Below, in pieces: positions 58,825 to 64,000 of a stretch of DNA of 64,000 bases. The notes beneath the pieces are model-generated. The model ran no database searches. It worked only from the letters and a program-made list of their open reading frames with translations, and had not been told where the DNA came from. Source of the stretch: Rotaria socialis (lineage: Eukaryota > Rotifera > Eurotatoria > Philodinida > Philodinidae); NCBI GenBank assembly GCA_905331475.1, contig CAJNYU010003189.1:224461-288460 (forward strand), written 5' to 3'. Both the position numbers and the translations under genes were made by a program. The number at the start of each line of letters is the position of its first letter. The first letter of the stretch is position 1.

Positions 58825-61530
58825 TTATTCAATGTAATCATCATGAATAGTTGCGAATCCGAGTATAGTAAAATGAGGATATTCAATGACTGAAAAACTG
58901 CTCTCGTTGACGTTTGATTGTTGAGATTGTTTGTGATTTTGTGGTGACTGATTGTCTATAATCAATGTTTTAAGAGATGGAAATGTTTGAACGATTCGAA
59001 TGAAAAATTCGTGTTTAAAAGGACGTTTGCCAATTAGTGACACTTAGCGAACAAATTTGAATAATCCACCTGGAAAATTATTTGTAAGACGATATAAACA
59101 ACTCATTCTATATGAATGTGAATAAATATGACGCTGATCAATTTTATCATTTGGAAAATAATCGATATAGGATATAATTTGATAATCTTCAAGGCCTTTA
59201 AATGTACGTCGAATGTCAACATTTGATGGTAAATAATCTAAATCATCAAGACATAAATTTGAATGAATACTGAAGACGAATGTATTTAATTTTGACATAT
59301 GACTGATAATATCATTATTTGAAATTATTTCCACCGATAAATGACTTATAATGGGTCGTACGTTCGATGGAGATATTCAAGGTCAGCTATTCTAGATTTG
59401 ACATGCGATGTAGTAAAGGTACAATCAATTGTTCATAAAATCTTGTTTCTGTATCAGATGTTATTGAAAAACATTTCAAATGGATTAATTTTTACTGAAA
59501 AAAAATTACAATAAAAATCTACTCGTTTTCTTAAACTAAAGAATCTACGTTGTTAATAATTGTTGATGCTCGAGGCCTAAAATGATGAACATTCTCATAG
59601 AATATATGAAGCTGTTCGAAGCGATCGTTGAGCAAATAAAGACAGTCAATAAAATCGTCAGCATTGATATGCAATTCCATTAAACTTGAAGAAAAAAATT
59701 TTGTAGTGTCTCTTGGTTCAAACAATAATCGTTCAATACTATCAATACAATTATCTGAATAAGGATAAAATTTTAAACATTAAATTGTTGAACATACCGG
59801 GTGAAGCAAAAATTTTGCAACATTTCGAAAAGTGTTTGTGTGCTTTTCATTTATTGAGATAACTAGTTTTTATTATATAAATTAGGTACACACTGGGGTC
59901 CTCTCCTCTATCAGTCTGATAAGCCAATACGTTTTAAATTTTTTTTCGTTGATTTTGAAATAGTAACAAGTCACGATGTACGAGACATTGCTTTGTTTCA
60001 TTATGAAAATGGGGAAAAGGCTCCAGAAATTGCTAATTTACTGGCAAACAAGGTTAATCGAACCACAATTTATCGTTGGATACGTCAGTATCAACAATCT
60101 GGTTCAATTGATGTTAAACAAAAATCAGAAAGGCCAATGTTCAGAAATTAAAAGAAGATCAATAACCAATTAGAAAAACATGTTGACAATGGACTAGGAA
60201 GAATATGAGGTTTACTGATGAAAAAATATTTACAAAAAAATGGTTATTTTAATCCAAAAAATGACATTGTATGAGTTGATGACCTCTCTGCTGCTAATGA
60301 ACATGATGGATTAAATCCAATGGAAAAATATCCTGTCTCCATTATGGTTGCATTGGGGGTAACCTGGTATGATCAATTATTTGGGCATGGAATTTGGGCT
60401 TCCAACAGGATGGGACTAGCTCCCATACTGATGGAAAAGCTCAAAAATGGTGTAAAAAGAACTTCAAATTCTTCATTTCGAAAGAAAGATGACATTCTAA
60501 TTCTCCGGAATTGAATCCGTTGGATTATTCCATTTGTAATAGCATCTCCAATCATGTGGCATATCAAAAAGTAAAAACAATCAATGATTTTGTCGTCGAG
60601 AAGTCGAAGAGTGCACTCAATGGAAAAGCACGACGGTGAATTGATTATAGATGAACATAGTTAATTTAAGTAGTACTCTATTGCAGCTTTTGAATCATTA
60701 TATCATTATATTATTATTATTTTATTTTATCTTGAAATATACTGATTTCTTTAAAAAGTTGCAAAACTTTTGTCTCACCCGATAGTCGAGACATAAGTAC
60801 ACACTAAATTCATTGTATCCGATGTAAACGGTATGATGTTATTGTCAGCGATTGTAATAGCCATTGCCGTAATATGATTTTTGAAGATGCGCTCTAAATG
60901 AGTGTTTCATAAGCATATAAAAAAAATGATACTTTCTTGTCTTTTCAAATCTAAGCTCGAAAATTCGTTACTAATGATGAAGGTTTTTATACTGCCTTTA
61001 TAGTATTAGATCTCCTGATATTCATCTCACTCGAGTTTATAATTAAATTTCAAAATTGTTTGCAATAAATAATGAGCCATGATTTACGCAACTATACATG
61101 AAGAATGCTGTGTGACTTTTCTTTGCCTAAGGTAAACTGTCTTACGAGTAAATCAGTCGAAATGAAACTATTTACCACTAGACAATTGTAAAATTGTTTC
61201 ACGCTGAATATTAAAAAGAGAGAATACTCGTAAATTAGAGTTGTCAGCAGTAAGAAGAACACATTCCAAGCATAATGGTTCAAGAATGAGCCACTTGATT
61301 TTATAATGAATTCTAGGTAATATTTCCATTGAATTATTCAACGAATTAATAACACCGTTCGAAGATCGTGTCATTAATGTTAAATGCTCAATAAATAGAG
61401 AATCACTTGCGATTCTATCAAATCATATATTCACTCCTATTATTGAATAAAGTACTTCAATATTGGTCAATTTATTCAAGATAAACAGAAGCACTTCATC
61501 GGGCATATCTGTCAGTTACAGGTGCAATAA
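58825..61530 (-). pseudogene. F-box-like family copy 3, dead, split by mariner
   Basis: Reading leftward from about 61510: LTDMPDEVLLFILNKLTNIE, VLYSIIGVNI then a TGA, FDRIASDSLFIEHLTLMTRS and RIHYKIKWLILEPLCLECVL. The LRR-like middle is cut by the mariner at 59797-60782 and resumes DNCIDSIERLLFEPRDTTKF, SSLMELHINADDFIDCLYLL. A frameshift lies near 59375. The C-terminal part (HMSKLNTFVFSIHSNLCLDD, KGLEDYQIISYIDYFPNDKI, FPSLKTLIIDNQS) is well preserved. Stops, frameshift and insertion mean it is not functional. It contains the C-terminal block that copy 2 has lost. Confidence 0.75.
59797..60782 (+). mobile_element. Deleted mariner-type transposon, 986 bp
   Basis: Terminal inverted repeats CCGGGTGAAGCAAAAATTTT and TCGGGTGAGACAAAAGTTTT are flanked on both sides by TA, the Tc1/mariner target duplication. 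The interior keeps the helix-turn-helix (VRDIALFHYENGEKAPEIAN, VNRTTIYRWIRQYQQSGS) and catalytic-domain pieces (EHDGLNPMEKYPVSIMVALG, NSPELNPLDYSICN, which carries the third-acidic-residue block). Stops and a large internal deletion leave no intact transposase. It sits in the opposite orientation to the host F-box-like pseudogene. Confidence 0.88.
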
Positions 61531-61539
61531 ATGCCCATG

Positions 61540-61935
61540 TTCATGTGACCGTGTCAATTATTTATATACTCGCTTACTCTACGTTGTTCCCTGCCATCCG
61601 CTAGAAGGAGGGTTACACTCTAATATATATACAACGAAAGAGACAAGAAGTGCCATTGATCTTATGTGACAGCATGATGAAAAGGATGGCCTTCATGACT
61701 ATCCTGACAGTTGTCCTAAGCCAATTCGACGAGAAGACGCATCTGAATCATCGTTTATTCCTTCTACAGAAAGAAGAACAAAACGCTGAGCAGCTAAAAA
61801 TAATTAGCTGATACTCGCGTTCGTTCTTCGTTCAACAGAACAAAAAAAGAAGCACACATACAGAGATGCAGAATATGTCCGGATTTCGAAAAAAAACTTC
61901 CTCCACGCTGCGGGCGCAGGCGGGTATATTTTCAG

Positions 61936-61966
<31 letters not shown>

Positions 61967-62950
61967 GGGTGTCCTAAAATGATAGGACAATCCCTACTTT
62001 TGATTTTAAGGTTTTGTTTTATTTTCGATACGCAATGTTATGGGTGGTACGTTTACGTTAGATATACGGTCCCCAACTTACAGGTACAATTCGTCAAACA
62101 CATATTTCTAGAAGTATTTCTTCGATCAGAACAACGCTATTTTGGAACAAAAAGAAGCTGCATTTCGCTGGTTCCTCGTATTACTTCGAAATTTTCTTTG
62201 CATCTTGTTATTTGAGTTGTCCCATATCAAAGAATGTATACTTTTCATGTATCCAATTGCTACAATGTATCAGCTATTCTCTTCAATGATTTTCATAGAA
62301 CTCGAACTATTCAGGATTTCTTTCGTTGTTTTTCATGTTTTACCGATTTAGGGCAGTGAGATATTGATACTTTCGATAGATCTTGAGCATACATTGTGCT
62401 GCGATAAGATCTTTTGAAAGGAAGATCTCTGAGAATTTCGATATGATCTGGGGGAGCGGTTTCTGCTGCTTTTTTTGTATAGACACAGCAGAATGAGTGT
62501 GTACAGTGTATTGTTCATTTACTGGAATGTTGTGGAGACCTGTCTTTTTTGTTTAGTGGTAACCGACCGTATACGCGACCGCATTGGATTGTTTCCAGTT
62601 AATCATACGGCCGTATTACGACAGGATTCGGCATGGAAACTGCCGCTGTGACGTGTTGTAAGAGTCATGTCACGTATCTGGTCACCATAATGCATGACCT
62701 GGATTATATTGCAGCAACATCTTCTCGAACTTGTATTTAGACCAAAAAAACAACACCGGCTTAGTACTTTTATTCTACTTTGACCAGCAAATTCCGCATA
62801 TCGACTGACGAAAAAGTGTCTAGACATATGGTACCGTTCAATATGTATATTTTATATTAATTTGAGGACTTGTCAGACCATGGGCGCATACTAATTCACT
62901 GATGTATTCATAGTATGAGTCCATCCGGTTTATCGTTTCGGTGGGAAACG
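61540..62950. other. Intergenic DNA with a TA microsatellite
   Basis: (TA)n occupies about 61941-61966 and is followed by GGGTGTCCTAAAATGATAGG, which resembles a Tc1/mariner-type end, but no partner end was found. No gene is supported; minus-strand frames around 62600-62830 show no recognisable domain. Confidence 0.4.
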
Positions 62951-62989
62951 ATAGAAAAAAAGCTTCAAACTTTTCCTATCGCTATACAT

Positions 62990-63225
62990 CTACGTCCTTT
63001 CTATAAGTCTTAATCTTGTATATATCTATGCGTATCTCCAAATCTATACATCTAAATCTTTACATCTTAATCCTTACGTCTAAATATATGATCTAGTACT
63101 TCTTAATCTATACGTCCTAACCTGTACGTTTAAATCTAGTACGTCTTAATCTAGTACGTCTTAATCTATACGTCTTAATCTATACGTCCTAACCTGTAAG
63201 TCTTAATCTTTACATCTAAATTAAT
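62990..63225. repeat. Minisatellite of TACGTCTTAATCTA-type units
   Basis: Units of about 14-16 bases (ACGTCTTAATCTA, CATCTAAATCTTTA, ACGTCCTAACCTGT) repeat with variation. The same words occur in the opposite orientation at 63765-64000, so the two arrays form a large imperfect inverted repeat. Confidence 0.8.
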
Positions 63226-63279
63226 AGAGAAAAATCGTCACACCTCTTCTGGCTTACCCTATCTAACGATACCATGGGA

Positions 63280-63430
63280 TTTTAGCATTATCACCTGGGA
63301 TGCAAGTGGCATCATCTGAAATGCTAGCAAAATCACCAGATATGCTAGTAGCATCACCTAGACGTCTAGCAACATCATGTAGGATGGTACCAGCATCATG
63401 TAGACTACTGTTGGCATCACCTGTGAAGCA
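63280..63430 (-). repeat. 21-bp tandem repeat with coding potential
   Basis: About seven units of GCATCACCTAGRATGCTAG type keep one frame open on the minus strand. They encode seven-residue steps such as GDATSIS, GDFASIS, DDATCIP, GDNAKIP. It may be a fragment of a repeat protein or a minisatellite whose unit happens to be a multiple of three. No start or splice context was found. Confidence 0.5.
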
Positions 63431-63499
63431 GCTGCATCCGAAATTCACATATTGAACTCCATGATGGCTGAAGGTAGATGCCACTGTGTATACAGAGGC

Positions 63500-63552
63500 A
63501 AGCGTTGGTCGCGGCTCTGCGGGGGGCGCTGTGTGCCACCACGCCGCGACAC
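63500..63552. repeat. GC-rich hairpin
   Basis: GGTCGCGGCTCTGCGGGGGG pairs at its outer end with CCACGCCGCGAC around CGCTGTGTG. Such a GC-rich hairpin is unusual in this AT-rich DNA and lies in the centre of the inverted minisatellite arrangement. Confidence 0.5.
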
Positions 63553-63764
63553 TTAAATAAACGGTTGTTGTGGTTACACATTGTTTTTCTATGCATAATA
63601 TCGCATTACTTATAATCGTGCGATATCTGTACTTTGTTTCCCGAGTTTATGTGGGACATAATTCGAATTTGACAATTGATGTGCGTCTCAGGCAATGCCT
63701 GTAGCATTCTAAGTGAGGGTTAATTGGAGGAATACTTATGGATGGACATAAAGATGTATTGATA

Positions 63765-64000
63765 CTGATTTAGACACACTATATTAGGACGTAATGATTA
63801 GGACTTATAAGATTCAGACGTAATAGATTATGACGTATTGAATAAGACGCACAGATTAGTACGTATTGAATAAGATGCACAGATTAGGACGTATTGAATA
63901 AGACGCACAGATTAGTACGTATTGAATAAGATGCACAGATTAGGACGTATTGAATAAGACGCACAGATTAGGACGTATTGAATAAGACGTACGGATTAGG
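63765..64000. repeat. Minisatellite of ATTAGGACGTATTGAATAAG-type units
   Basis: At least five units of about 28 bases (GACGCACAGATTAGTACGTA then TTGAATAA) run to the end of the window, so the array is truncated here. It is the inverted counterpart of the 62990-63225 array. Confidence 0.85.

Noticed and set aside
62603..62827. Minus-strand frame as a transposase remnant
   Set aside because: I could not match it to any transposase block; resemblance was only impressionistic.
62990..63225. CRISPR-like array
   Set aside because: Units are contiguous and diverged with no spacers; the DNA is eukaryotic.
1..64000. tRNA or rRNA genes
   Set aside because: No A/B-box pair with a foldable cloverleaf and no rRNA-like block was noticed by eye; a covariance-model scan would settle it.

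Overview
This window looks like nuclear DNA of a bdelloid rotifer (Rotaria/Adineta type), although no species name can be read from the sequence. It is AT-rich eukaryotic DNA with many short introns (about 50-60 bp, GT...AG). It carries an ADP-ribosyltransferase plus TPR gene of the kind expanded in rotifers, three members of one F-box-like family, a transporter of bacterial type that now has introns, and dozens of small fold-back elements. Several fold-back arms are made of TGTGGG units, which I recall (not checked) as the bdelloid telomere hexamer.

Layout. 1.8-9.9 kb (+): a mitochondria-eating-protein (MIEAP/SPATA18)-like gene with three alternative 5' ends that all splice in the same phase. 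10.2-14.2 kb (-): PWP2, a WD-repeat protein of the small-subunit processome, convergent with the previous gene. 14.8-15.3 kb: a dead fragment of a titin/twitchin-like FN3-Ig protein. 16.1-18.0 kb (+): decayed F-box-like copy 1. 19.5-22.8 kb (+): an SbmA/YddA-type ABC transporter whose first intron holds a 0.94 kb fold-back element. 23.1-24.7 kb: a small possible gene and a decayed small secreted-peptide gene. 25.7-26.9 kb (-): F-box-like copy 2. 30.6-31.8 kb (-): an unrecognised coiled-coil gene split by a MITE. 35.2-36.7 kb (+): a six-exon secreted protein with a Calx-beta-like end. 36.8-48.2 kb: a repeat-rich desert with MITEs, a 1.7 kb Mutator-like element with a perfect 10 bp target duplication, a tandem array and an assembly scar. 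48.3-52.1 kb (+): the ART-TPR gene. 54.8-57.7 kb (+): an ABCG2-like exporter. 58.8-61.5 kb (-): F-box-like copy 3, dead and broken by a deleted mariner. 62.9-64 kb: minisatellites in inverted arrangement.

The housekeeping genes (PWP2, MIEAP-like, ABCG) are intact and densely spliced. The accessory families are decaying or carry insertions. The least explained signal is a dispersed set of about 17 short palindromes with TGTGGG arms and a pyrimidine core (CTTCTCT), spread over both live and dead genes. Single N characters mark assembly joins, and two of the five are flanked by direct duplications that are probably artefacts. Exon joins were read by eye and kept only where frame and GT/AG agree.
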